DNA of 37,995 nt from contig JALNXE010000037.1 of NCBI GenBank assembly GCA_023230525.1, positions 1 through 37,995 of the forward strand, given 5' to 3'. Shown piece after piece: positions 16,012 through 24,371 of the stretch (within the stretch, counting starts at the first letter, position 1; each line of letters opens with the position of its first letter). The position numbers and the translations under genes are program-made. The notes beneath the pieces were generated by a model. That model ran no database searches. It was given only the letters and a program-made list of their open reading frames with translations, and had not been told where the DNA came from. The stretch is from Desulfobulbaceae bacterium. GTDB taxonomy: Bacteria > Desulfobacterota > Desulfobulbia > Desulfobulbales > SURF-16.

Positions 16012-17706
16012 TTAAGACAAATATGATTTATTAATGGTATCAAGTGGTTTGCAGATGTACTCATCAAACCAGCGGCGGTTTAATTTTAAATAATGAAAGA
16101 CCATTCTGCAGGTAACGGTATGCAGCCAGTATACGATGCCAATGGTGCTTACTATGTTGTGGTCACTTCCTGTGGCATCTACATAGCCATGAATAATTTT
16201 TTTTTCAAAGGTATCGAATTTGTTTGGTTGGAGAATTGAATGGATGGACTGCATAGTACTTTCCCCTTTTTTGACAGCTCTCCGTCTTAATAGGAGAGGG
16301 TAGAGATCGAGAAAGGGCACGCCTGTTAGCGCATGTAGATCCCAGTCGATTAGTCCAGAAAACGAGCCATCATGTCGTACTAATATGTTTTCTACTTTAA
16401 AGTCTCCATGGCAAAGGCAGACTTCTTTGCTGGCATCAAGAATACCCTCAAGGATTATCCCCTTGAGCTTTTGGATATCGAGATGCCGATGTGTCAAGTA
16501 AGGCGAGTCGAACAAAACAGTTAGACTCGCAAGCCATGTTTCTAGCTCCTGTCGGCATGTGTCTGCTGGCCTTTTTGTGGCATTGAATATGGTCGCCGAA
16601 AGCTGCGCGGCCTGTACCACAAGCCTGTCATAGCCCCTATCTGGTGAGTCAATGCCTACACCAAGGAGCCTGCCTTCCACAAAGTAATGGATATTGTCAA
16701 TGCGACCGTTACAAACGGCTTCGGGGATATCGATTGGCAATTTCGGCCATATTTTTTTTATTGATTGGAGGGCTAAAAAATTTTTCTGGCAACGGGCTTC
16801 GGATTCCCGATGGCTATAGGGGATCCGAATAATTAGGCCATTGTCATGGTCCCGCCGATTTTCGAGCAAAACAAGTGTGGAGCTGAGGAAAAGAACTTTC
16901 TCTGTGCGGTACTGAGCTCCAGTATTAGTCTCAACCTCAGTAATAATTTTGTCTAGCGTGCTGCCATTATTTTCTCCCCTTTGTGCAATTATAACCCGGC
17001 TGGGCGCTAAGGTCGGATAGAGATGTTGGCTGACCAGCCAGTGCTTCAATCTGCCCAAAGAGGAAAAAGCATGGCTACGCAGCTGGCGCCAGCCTTTTTC
17101 AGGTACAGCTTCGAATATTTCGGATCCGAGGGGAGGGCCAAGCAGCCATTCATGAACAGAAAATTGTTTTTTTTGTAAAACAAAAGGAGAGAGCCAGAAT
17201 TTTTGTTTTCGTTTTTCTGCTTGGCGGTTACGCACGATCAAAAAACTGCCATCTTGCTTCAGAATGCGGCCAAACTCTTGAAGAATTACCTGGGAGTTGC
17301 AATCCAACAACTTCCTAACTGTATTGGCCACGGGGGAAACAAGGACTATGTCAAAGATGTTGTCTGGAAATGGGAGTGCATAGGTGTCAGGTGTCCTAAC
17401 GCAGTGTATGGCATCGTTATTTCGTTTTTTGATTAGGGCCAGCTTGTGCCAATTGCTATCGCAACAGATAAGGGTCTTGCAGTGCGCAACTAAAGCATCT
17501 GTCATTGTTCCCAGGTCATCATCAATGATCAAGACTTTCAATTTGGAAAGATCAAGGAACAATTTCAGATTGGTCAACCTGGATTTTAGTGCCTTGGTGA
17601 TATTCGCATACTCCTGCGCATCGCATTGATCAAGAAACAAGTTAAGCCCGTGCTCCCAGCCAGAAGCAGCGACAAAAAGATACATTTTTTTGAAAGGAAT
17701 TTCCAC
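16012..17706 (-). CDS. Fusion: methyltransferase-like domain plus APH-type kinase
   Basis: The 564-residue product has two parts. Residues about 45-190 look like a class I methyltransferase: LKVLIIDDDLGTMTDALVAH (motif I region), the acidic end of strand 2 in LICCDSNWHKLAL, FPDNIFDIVLVSP, and ILKQDGSFLIVRN. Residues about 250-530 resemble aminoglycoside/choline phosphotransferases: LCHGDFKVENILV (catalytic HxDxxxxN) and LIDWD (the DFG-like metal-binding motif). The start is a GTG at 17706 or an ATG at 17685; neither has a clear ribosome site. A kinase-methyltransferase fusion could phosphorylate and methylate a sugar or lipid carrier, but the substrate is unknown. It sits between the propeller-like gene and a second methyltransferase. 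Confidence 0.75.
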   Translation of the reverse strand: MEIPFKKMYLFVAASGWEHGLNLFLDQCDAQEYANITKALKSRLTNLKLFLDLSKLKVLIIDDDLGTMTDALVAHCKTLICCDSNWHKLALIKKRNNDAIHCVRTPDTYALPFPDNIFDIVLVSPVANTVRKLLDCNSQVILQEFGRILKQDGSFLIVRNRQAEKRKQKFWLSPFVLQKKQFSVHEWLLGPPLGSEIFEAVPEKGWRQLRSHAFSSLGRLKHWLVSQHLYPTLAPSRVIIAQRGENNGSTLDKIITEVETNTGAQYRTEKVLFLSSTLVLLENRRDHDNGLIIRIPYSHRESEARCQKNFLALQSIKKIWPKLPIDIPEAVCNGRIDNIHYFVEGRLLGVGIDSPDRGYDRLVVQAAQLSATIFNATKRPADTCRQELETWLASLTVLFDSPYLTHRHLDIQKLKGIILEGILDASKEVCLCHGDFKVENILVRHDGSFSGLIDWDLHALTGVPFLDLYPLLLRRRAVKKGESTMQSIHSILQPNKFDTFEKKIIHGYVDATGSDHNIVSTIGIVYWLHTVTCRMVFHYLKLNRRWFDEYICKPLDTINKSYLS

Positions 17707-17728
17707 GTGTTCTATGAGGCAGGCCTAT

Positions 17729-18715
17729 TCAGTTTCCAAAAGGCCATAACAAGATCGAGAAGATAGCTCTTCCCTCAGTCTCTGGTAGTGTATACTCCGA
17801 TAGCACGGTGTTATTTGAAAGATTGACTTCGATAACACGGCTTGGTGCCGGAGTATTGCCCAGGTGCTTGACCCATGAGACAAACTCTTTGAATTTCGTC
17901 GAGCGCAACTGTGTGAAGCCAACGAGTACCCGGTTCTCGTCAAGTGGCAAGATGCCTCGGCACCAGCCATCAGGCTTCATTCCCGCCTTTTCAAGGGTCT
18001 GTTGCAGGTTGAGATTTATTAGTAACTCCTGGGTCTTTGGGTCGAAAACAAGAATATGGCCATTCGTTGTTGTAAAATAAACTCGCGTCCCATGACACAC
18101 GCCGTCATGGGGATTCCCAACTTCGATGGAAAACCGCCTGGTTGGATCACCAAGGGAAATAGCATCCTTTTGTCGAAAACGAGTGGCAAAATGCTCTCCA
18201 TCGACACAAAAGACATGATTGGTATGGGTCTCATGGGGTTTTGTGGAGCCAATTAGCCTGTAGTCCTTTCCTTTCTTGAATCTTGGCCATGTAGGGGTGC
18301 TGGCCATGTTATACTCTTCCAGAATAGCACCATTGCCATCGCAAAGCTGAATCATTTCCAGGCCTGTATTGGCCAGCCAAAAACGGCCCTCCTCCTCAAA
18401 AACTCCATGCAGATCGTTGAACGATGGATGAGTAATATGCCGTTCAATCTGCCAAGTGGACAGATTGTAGGTCACCATTTCACTATTGGTGACTACATTC
18501 AGGAAGCCATCGTGAATCTCACCCCCTTTAAACATCATGCTTGGGTTTCTGATCTCATTGGGAGATTCATATGTAATTTCCTGTTCAACCTGTTTGCTAT
18601 CCCAATCGATGAGCAGAATCCGACCTGAACGGAAGCGAATAAAATCCTCATTGTTTTTAATTTGGATTTCTTCCCAGTTCCTTGGGTATTCCCCTCCTGT
18701 CACAAGAATTTTCAT
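17729..18715 (-). CDS. Propeller-like protein of unknown function
   Basis: The 328-residue product has no signal peptide and reads as repeated four-strand blades: IRFRSGRILLIDWD, GGEIHDGFLNVVTNSEMVTY, DLHGVFEEEGRFWLANTGLE, PHDGVCHGTRVYFTTTNGHI and ILPLDENRVLVGFT. Repeated HDG/DLHG motifs and WxxNTG-like turns resemble beta-propeller proteins such as SMP-30 or arylsulfotransferase-like folds. No catalytic residues can be assigned. Its ATG overlaps the flippase stop by 4 bases (ATGA), so it is translationally coupled to EPS export genes. It could modify or sense the glycan; this is inference. Confidence 0.6.
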   Translation of the reverse strand: MKILVTGGEYPRNWEEIQIKNNEDFIRFRSGRILLIDWDSKQVEQEITYESPNEIRNPSMMFKGGEIHDGFLNVVTNSEMVTYNLSTWQIERHITHPSFNDLHGVFEEEGRFWLANTGLEMIQLCDGNGAILEEYNMASTPTWPRFKKGKDYRLIGSTKPHETHTNHVFCVDGEHFATRFRQKDAISLGDPTRRFSIEVGNPHDGVCHGTRVYFTTTNGHILVFDPKTQELLINLNLQQTLEKAGMKPDGWCRGILPLDENRVLVGFTQLRSTKFKEFVSWVKHLGNTPAPSRVIEVNLSNNTVLSEYTLPETEGRAIFSILLWPFGN

Positions 18716-20286
18716 AACTTTCGCGGCTCCTTTGGCACTTGCTCGATTTGGTTTGAAGGGATAGATGCATTTCTGTTACGCCCCCTGATCCAGAAACCTT
18801 TTGTTACATTAGTTCGTTCTTCCTGCGTAAACCCCAGAAACCAGCTTGAGACCAGATAGATGGAACTGCAGGCAACAATTTGCATAATGAATGTCGGCCA
18901 TGAATTAAGCATTTCATATTTCTTCATCAAAACAAGCGCTATCACGAAAGGAATACTTGCGAGTCCTATTCTGCCGTAACTTTTCATGAATACTTCCAAG
19001 CCATTCAGCCCAACAATCCTATAAACCAAGATTGGAAAGATAACTCCCCGAAACATGGTTCTTGGTAGTGAAAAGCCTATCGCCACCCCTATTACACCAT
19101 ACTTTTTCCCCAGCATATACCCAAGAACGAGGGACAGGACGGCTTCCATTAAGGATCGATACAGCAGGAGTTTGTGTTTCCCTAAGCCATAAAGTATGGG
19201 GTTGGTAATTTGTTGTGGCAATGCGGCAAAAGCGGCTATGGCTAAGATGACCATTACATAATAACTTATTTCATACCCTGCCCCCATCCAAAGCTGGATA
19301 AATTCCTTTCCTTGCACAATCAGGCAGAGCAGTACAGGGAAGGAAAGAAAGCATGCTGCCTTGACTCCGTAGATCATGATCTGTCGTATCGCTGTATTTT
19401 CTTTTTGAGCATTAAGCTCACTGACTGCTGGTGCCAGCACATTCGAAAGAACCTGAAGAAGGTTGTTTGTATAAGTAACGAGTCTCCCTCCAACCGCGTA
19501 ATGGGTAATGGCGGCAGTGGAAAGCACCATGCCAACAATAATGTTGTCGGCATAAGTCATGAGTATGCCAATTCCGCTGATCCCAACGCTGATTAAACTG
19601 AATTTGACGATAGCTGAGACTGCCTCGCGAGAAGGTTTTTTGAAAGGTTTGAGGCCCCTGATGGGTGCCAACCTTTGCGAGACTATCACTGCGGCAATAT
19701 AGCCAAGGATTGTAAAGAAAAAATGGGTAGTTGCGAGTGTAAGCAAATCAGGGAAGTGCGGCAGGAGAATAAAAATTAAAAGGGACCGCAGAACGATAAC
19801 TGCGATCTCAATTCCTGCATTAATTTCATAATGTTGATAACCAGAAATCACGCCACCGAAAAGTGTGCCGAGCAGACCGAAGACAGCATGAACACCGGCC
19901 ATAGCGACAATAATTTTTACAGATGAGAGATATCGCGGATCAATCGTGAAAATATGCTCTACAGAAAAATACAAAATGACTGTGGCCCATAAAATTAAAA
20001 TACCACAATAGGAATAAATGGAAAGGCCTGCCTGCATAAAATCACGCAATAGGCCGAATTGATTGAGTGCCTTATATTGCGCAACATGCTTATTTACTGC
20101 CGGGCGAAGCCCAAGTTTGAAAAAGCCAAGATACCCACTCAAGGCATTGATCAAAATCCAAACGCCATATGCTGAATCTCCGATTCGGTGCACGACAAAA
20201 GGCATCATGACAAAGGCGCTGATTGCCTCCACGGCGAATGCTGCCCCATTAGAGAGAGCATTTTTAAATATTTTTTGAATATTCAT
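18712..20286 (-). CDS. Wzx-type flippase (MOP superfamily)
   Basis: The 524-residue protein has about 12-14 membrane segments. It starts ALSNGAAFAVEAISAFVMMP and has VHRIGDSAYGVWILINALSG, the conserved first-helix region of polysaccharide transporters. It should flip lipid-linked EPS repeat units to the periplasm. The C-terminal 40 residues are charged and soluble (TKGFWIRGRNRNASIPSNQI). The start at 20286 has a 35-base gap to the preceding GT2 gene. It is the only flippase-type transporter in the window and no ABC exporter is present, so Wzx/Wzy-dependent assembly is likely. Confidence 0.88.
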   Translation of the reverse strand: MNIQKIFKNALSNGAAFAVEAISAFVMMPFVVHRIGDSAYGVWILINALSGYLGFFKLGLRPAVNKHVAQYKALNQFGLLRDFMQAGLSIYSYCGILILWATVILYFSVEHIFTIDPRYLSSVKIIVAMAGVHAVFGLLGTLFGGVISGYQHYEINAGIEIAVIVLRSLLIFILLPHFPDLLTLATTHFFFTILGYIAAVIVSQRLAPIRGLKPFKKPSREAVSAIVKFSLISVGISGIGILMTYADNIIVGMVLSTAAITHYAVGGRLVTYTNNLLQVLSNVLAPAVSELNAQKENTAIRQIMIYGVKAACFLSFPVLLCLIVQGKEFIQLWMGAGYEISYYVMVILAIAAFAALPQQITNPILYGLGKHKLLLYRSLMEAVLSLVLGYMLGKKYGVIGVAIGFSLPRTMFRGVIFPILVYRIVGLNGLEVFMKSYGRIGLASIPFVIALVLMKKYEMLNSWPTFIMQIVACSSIYLVSSWFLGFTQEERTNVTKGFWIRGRNRNASIPSNQIEQVPKEPRKL

Positions 20287-20321
20287 GTTATCTGGAATTG
20301 AGCCCCGATTGCTTTAATGAA

Positions 20322-21467
20322 TCACCTGGAGGCCTTCTTCCAGACTGACACGCCCGCCTTGCCTGTTAAAAAATAGTAAAACCCAAACAATGCCGCCACA
20401 TTCATGGTGCAGTAATAATATGGAACATAGAATATTCCAGGAGGGAAGCCAAAAAAATTTAAAAAATAACCTGCACTGGCGAATATATAGAAAAGCAACT
20501 GAAGCAAGAAAAAAAATAGCAATTCCCCCTTGAGCAGAAACATATTGCAGAAAAACAGCAATATGATCAGGAATGGCATAACATAACGAATGATTTTATG
20601 AGAAAAAAATTGGAAAGCAAAATAGTTCTTTGGCGGCAAAAGAAATTTTTTGTAACGGGCAATAGTTTGATAGCCGCCGGTCACCATTCGTGCTTTTACC
20701 TTAAAATCATCGCTAATAACAATTGATGCTTCTTCATAAGAAATCGCCAGCGGCTCATATACAACCCGATAGCCATTCTTAACTATATTGAAGGTTATCG
20801 CCTGATCATCGTTAATCACATCCTCTGGAATTGGTTCATAGAGATGTCTTCGGATGGCAAATATCTCGCCATCCCCATTTGAAATCGACCCGGCATGACT
20901 CTGCATGGTCTTCAACCGGGACTCTAAATCCCAAAAAAGACTGTCGCCCTGGCTGGATTCTCTTTGTGCATTTTTCACAATACTTTTTCGGCCGCAAACG
21001 CCACCGATAGACGGATCGTTGAAGTTTCCGACTAACTTGGCTATTGCCTTTGGCTCGTACATGGAGTTGGCATCTGAAAAAACAATGATTTCACCCTTGG
21101 CAACAGCAACAGCTCTGTTCAAGGCGGCGGTCTTTCCTCGCCTTGGTGGAAGAAAAAGGCCCTGCACCCCTTGCGGGTTGTACTCTTTAACAATTTGCGG
21201 GGTAGAATCGATGGAGCCGTCTGAGACAACAATAATTTCCAGTTTGTCCCGTGGGTAGTCAAGGCGGAAGCAGTTTTTGATTTTTTCTTCGATTATTTTT
21301 TCCTCGTTATAGGCCGCAATGATCAGGCTGACAGAAGGCGTTATATCCTTTTTGTCTATTTTCTTCCCACGAACTATCGACATGACCGCTGTTAAAATCG
21401 GGAATCCCAAATAGTGATAAAAGATAATTACGAATGCTGACCAGAATATTATCTCAAAAAATAGCAT
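20322..21467 (-). CDS. Membrane GT2 family glycosyltransferase
   Basis: The 381-residue product has one N-terminal membrane helix (FEIIFWSAFVIIFYHYLGFP), a GT-A domain and three or four C-terminal membrane helices. GT2 motifs: SLIIAAYNEEKIIEEKI, VVSDGSIDSTPQIV (D of the nucleotide site), FSDANSMYEPKAI (D-x-N/D metal motif), NDDQAITFNIVKNGYRVVYE (catalytic D) and RMVTGGYQTIARYKKFL (Q..R variant of QxxRW). This layout is shared with processive synthases and with monotopic EPS transferases. It is separated by 12 bases from the deacetylase-like gene upstream. Confidence 0.85.
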   Translation of the reverse strand: MLFFEIIFWSAFVIIFYHYLGFPILTAVMSIVRGKKIDKKDITPSVSLIIAAYNEEKIIEEKIKNCFRLDYPRDKLEIIVVSDGSIDSTPQIVKEYNPQGVQGLFLPPRRGKTAALNRAVAVAKGEIIVFSDANSMYEPKAIAKLVGNFNDPSIGGVCGRKSIVKNAQRESSQGDSLFWDLESRLKTMQSHAGSISNGDGEIFAIRRHLYEPIPEDVINDDQAITFNIVKNGYRVVYEPLAISYEEASIVISDDFKVKARMVTGGYQTIARYKKFLLPPKNYFAFQFFSHKIIRYVMPFLIILLFFCNMFLLKGELLFFFLLQLLFYIFASAGYFLNFFGFPPGIFYVPYYYCTMNVAALFGFYYFLTGKAGVSVWKKASR

Positions 21468-21479
21468 AGTCGGGCCAAG

Positions 21480-22580
21480 TTAATATGGCAACAGCAGCTC
21501 AAAATCAAGTAGGGTTCCAACAGGGGCATCAGGCCTTTCTTCCAATCCTTTAACTACATTATACATCTGCCTGCTGGAAACATAATACAGGGAATTACTT
21601 CTATTAACACAGCAATAATTTTCAAGTAGTGAATAGAGGTGGTCAAGGGCGCCGTGCTTGAAAAAGAAATCCATCGTCTGCTCTTGGGAGCCGTGGCTGT
21701 GCAGTTTGATAAAAATGATGTCGGGCCGGTTTAGGACATGAATGTGTTGAGCCGCCCACAGACTTACTCTTTCGGCACTTATTGACATATCATGGGATAG
21801 GCATCCATTTTCGATTCTGGGCAACAAACCAAATTTTCTTGATTTCATATTGAGGCAAAGCGGGCCTTGGATGCAAAGTAAACCGGGGTGTTTTTTTCCT
21901 GCTTCAGCTGGCTTCCCAATATCGTGAGATTTTGGTTGGCATGGGTCATCAACTGCATAATAAATGCTGTTAATTGTCCTGGTCTGAGTATCACTAGGTG
22001 CAGATGGCATGGTAAAATCAGCGTAGCAGCCGGTCTCCTGAAGGATTGTCAACTCATCATTTACACCACAGCATCTGCCATCCGGCCTGGAGTTATCCAA
22101 TGCCCAATTGCCATGGATAAACCCATATTTTACTTCATTGGTATCTTGATGTACTGAAAGCAAGCCATGATCATTCGCTAGTATTTTTTTGAATGACAGT
22201 AGCGTGTTACGTAAATTTTCAGATGTATCATTATCATGATGCAGGTGAATTTCGGTTTCACCAAAGCCGTTACGACATATCTCACCGACCATATCCAGCA
22301 GATCCTTGCGGTATTCTTCGGCCGGGTAGTAAAAACAATGTTTGGGATGGTTTCCCAATGAATCCTTATGACTAGCCGCAACAGGTTGATAATGATCAAG
22401 CCAGTTTTTTACTCTGCTATAGGCTGTTTGATCATCGACATTATTCCAGTACGGTTCGAAATGATCACAAATCGTGAATAAAATACTTTTCCCCTGTGAC
22501 TTATTGATTTTGTACTTAATTTCAGGCTGCAAAATACTTTTTAGGTATGCCGGCAACCAATATTCTAAGTTACGAATCAT
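21480..22580 (-). CDS. Polysaccharide deacetylase-like protein, function unknown
   Basis: The 366-residue product lacks a signal peptide. FTICDHFEPYWNN at residues about 34-46 takes the place of the NodB TFDDG motif, and ETEIHLHHDNDT plus YGFIHGNWALDNS provide histidines at positions expected for a (beta/alpha)7 deacetylase-like barrel. The RPDIIFIKLHSHGSQE segment near residue 290 resembles the late His motif. These changes from the NodB consensus mean activity is unproven. It lies 21 bases after the XrtA-type deacetylase and 12 before the GT2 gene, so it is part of the same EPS unit. Confidence 0.6.
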   Translation of the reverse strand: MIRNLEYWLPAYLKSILQPEIKYKINKSQGKSILFTICDHFEPYWNNVDDQTAYSRVKNWLDHYQPVAASHKDSLGNHPKHCFYYPAEEYRKDLLDMVGEICRNGFGETEIHLHHDNDTSENLRNTLLSFKKILANDHGLLSVHQDTNEVKYGFIHGNWALDNSRPDGRCCGVNDELTILQETGCYADFTMPSAPSDTQTRTINSIYYAVDDPCQPKSHDIGKPAEAGKKHPGLLCIQGPLCLNMKSRKFGLLPRIENGCLSHDMSISAERVSLWAAQHIHVLNRPDIIFIKLHSHGSQEQTMDFFFKHGALDHLYSLLENYCCVNRSNSLYYVSSRQMYNVVKGLEERPDAPVGTLLDFELLLPY

Positions 22581-22601
22581 CCTATACCATCCGTGAAAAA
22601 A

Positions 22602-23429
22602 CTATTTTGGGCAAATCGGACTAAAATCGAAATCTGAGAGTAATTTCATAAATCGCCCGCATGTTTTGTGTAAATTATTATAATGCCGAAATTTCGAGAG
22701 TTTTCCAGCATGGTTGAAACGAGGCTGGTCCGGGTCAATTTCCCATGGATGGAGATAAAAAACAAAAGGTTTCCGCTCATCAGTATTAATTTTTTTCAAG
22801 GCTAACTTTGTAAACCAGTAGGGAAAAAGGCGAAAATATCCGCCGCCGGCCACAGGAATTTTTCTCCCCATAAAAAGCGTGGTAGAAATAGGATATTCCA
22901 TCATAGCATGGTTCGGCAATTTATATTCGAAACGGGGAGCATCCGGAATGCCATAATTATCATGATAAATGGGAAATATACTGGAATCGTAATGAAATCC
23001 AAGCTCTTCCAGTATATCCAAGGCCCAGAGGGATTTTCTGGTAATGGAATAACTGGGGGCGCGGTAGCCCAGAACAGACCTGCCTGTTATATCTTCGAGA
23101 ATATTCTTCGCCCGCCTGGTGTCTTCCCTGAATTCTTCCGGGGTCATATCGTAAATCTTTCGGTGCAGGTAACTATGGCAGCCTATTTCATGGCCTTGCC
23201 TGCTTATCTCCTGCACCAATGCCGGATATCTTTCCGCAATCCAGCCGACAACAAAAAAAGTGGCCCGTACCTTGTATTTTCCCAGGATGCCGAGGATTAC
23301 GGCTGTGTTCCTTTCAACTCGGCATTCCATCGAAGCCCAGGAATCAGGAGTGATGATATCCTCAAAAGCCGCAACCTGGAAATAATCCTCCACATCTATG
23401 GTGAGATAGTTTGTTAGCTGATGGGTCAT
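22602..23429 (-). CDS. XrtA-system polysaccharide deacetylase (NodB + DUF3473)
   Basis: The 275-residue product opens YLTIDVEDYFQVAAFEDII, the hallmark of the exosortase A-associated deacetylase family. NodB motifs follow: IDVEDYF (metal Asp), GHEIGCHSYLHR (His pair), RAPSYSIT, and PFVFYLHPWEIDPDQPR (late His; DUF3473 tail). It removes N- or O-acetyl groups from EPS sugars, probably in the periplasm, though no signal peptide is visible. It is the first gene of the minus-strand EPS run. The 190-base gap upstream separates it from the toxin-antitoxin pair and should contain the promoter; I could not identify one. Confidence 0.9.
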   Translation of the reverse strand: MTHQLTNYLTIDVEDYFQVAAFEDIITPDSWASMECRVERNTAVILGILGKYKVRATFFVVGWIAERYPALVQEISRQGHEIGCHSYLHRKIYDMTPEEFREDTRRAKNILEDITGRSVLGYRAPSYSITRKSLWALDILEELGFHYDSSIFPIYHDNYGIPDAPRFEYKLPNHAMMEYPISTTLFMGRKIPVAGGGYFRLFPYWFTKLALKKINTDERKPFVFYLHPWEIDPDQPRFNHAGKLSKFRHYNNLHKTCGRFMKLLSDFDFSPICPK

Positions 23430-23619
23430 GGGTCATGGGGGACAGATCTGTCTGGTTTCTTATCTGAGGGTTTAGTGGTGGACATTATAGCAGGAGTCAT
23501 CGCAATAGCGCCCCTTGAACAAAAAGGTTCGTTTCCGTAGCCGTATTGGTTATTTTATCACAACAGAGGCAATTTTTCTTTGAATTGTTTTTGGTATTAT
23601 CCGGTTAGAAAATTACCCC

Positions 23620-23922
23620 TCATGAGTGGTAGTCCTCCTCGCGTTGATGCCGTAGAGCTAAAATAGTAACTGTCTCATTGTCCTCAATTTCAAACAACGC
23701 AACGTACCCCATCGCCCCAAAGGGAATAAGCATCTCCCGTAAAAACGGATTGTCCGGCGTCACCGTGCGGCAAGCAAAAGGGAAGTCACGGAGGAACTCC
23801 ATGCTTTTACCGATAGCCTCGCGAGCTCGCCGGGCAGCTTGCAGATCATGATCCAAAAGGAAGTTGTATAATCGCTGCAAATCTTCTTTAGCGGCTTTGG
23901 TATAGCGAACACGATAGCTCAT
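23620..23922 (-). CDS. parE: ParE/RelE-family toxin
   Basis: The 100-residue product starts YRVRYTKAAKEDLQRLYNFL, the usual N-terminus of ParE-like plasmid-stabilisation toxins, and ends with FEIEDNETVTILALRHQRE, the conserved strand with the C-terminal R-H-x-R-E. ParE members poison DNA gyrase and RelE members cleave mRNA; the target here is unknown. Its ATG overlaps the stop of the upstream antitoxin by 4 bases, giving the standard antitoxin-toxin order. It is a compact accessory module inserted between epsI and the EPS operon. Confidence 0.85.
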   Translation of the reverse strand: MSYRVRYTKAAKEDLQRLYNFLLDHDLQAARRAREAIGKSMEFLRDFPFACRTVTPDNPFLREMLIPFGAMGYVALFEIEDNETVTILALRHQREEDYHS

Positions 23923-24182
23923 TTGCCTTGAGCATGGGACAGCATGTCGTCAAGTTCGCGCAGGACATCCTCGGTATCGAAGTATTCACCAATTCGCCGA
24001 GCTTCATCACGCGAGGCCAGACCGCGGCAGATAAACTCCTTTTGCATGCGACGTCGCTTAATATTGGCCTGTATGGATTCTACCACGAAACTCGACAGGC
24101 TCTCGCCGTTATGTAAAACGCTATCAGCGGCCTGCCGCAATTCAGACTCGACACGAATCGATGGTATGTTTGCGGTTTTCAT
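23919..24182 (-). CDS. ParD-like antitoxin
   Basis: The 87-residue product begins MKTANIPSIRVESELRQAAD, a short beta strand followed by helices as in ribbon-helix-helix repressors, with GESLSSFVVESIQANIKRRR as the second helix pair. The C-terminal half (DTEDVLRELDDML) is acidic and should wrap the toxin. The frame is open to 24293, but the ATG at 24182 has GGAGG 6 bases upstream, which settles the start. It is expected to repress its own promoter; repeats of GTGCCC and a hairpin lie in the 100 bases upstream. Confidence 0.8.
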   Translation of the reverse strand: MKTANIPSIRVESELRQAADSVLHNGESLSSFVVESIQANIKRRRMQKEFICRGLASRDEARRIGEYFDTEDVLRELDDMLSHAQGK

Positions 24183-24261
24183 TAAACACCTCCATGCGTT
24201 GCATTTGCAATACATCGTACAAGGCTTTGATTGATAAAACAAGAAGATTCTGGGTTTAAAA

Positions 24262-24314
24262 GTGCCCAAACTATTTAAGGTGCCCTTGTGCACCTTGTGG
24301 GTACTTGTGCCCCC
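24262..24314. promoter_or_regulatory. Repeats and hairpin upstream of the ParDE-type pair
   Basis: The motif GTGCCC occurs at about 24262, 24280 and 24309. A perfect 7-bp stem AAGGTGC/GCACCTT with a 6-base loop spans 24277-24296. This lies 95-130 bases upstream of the antitoxin ATG on the minus strand and could be an autoregulatory operator, or debris of the TAGTCTGTAG repeat family, whose copy near 33880 is also next to doubled GTGCC motifs. Confidence 0.3.
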
Positions 24315-24348
24315 TGAGGGTATAAAAAAGTGAAAGGTATTCTTACAG

Positions 24349-24371
24349 GCCTCCAGTCTACAGACTATTCG
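24349..24371. repeat. TAGTCTGTAG-family repeat end overlapping the epsI stop
   Basis: On the minus strand the sequence GAATAGTCTGTAGACTGGAG contains the TAG stop codon of epsI (24365-24367) inside the repeat core. The same core ends the exosortase gene (26151) and the epimerase gene (36702). Confidence 0.7.

Noticed and set aside
15954..16067. Longer start of the methyltransferase
   Set aside because: It lies in the upstream gene and has no ribosome site, whereas the ATG at 15953 has GGGGAG.
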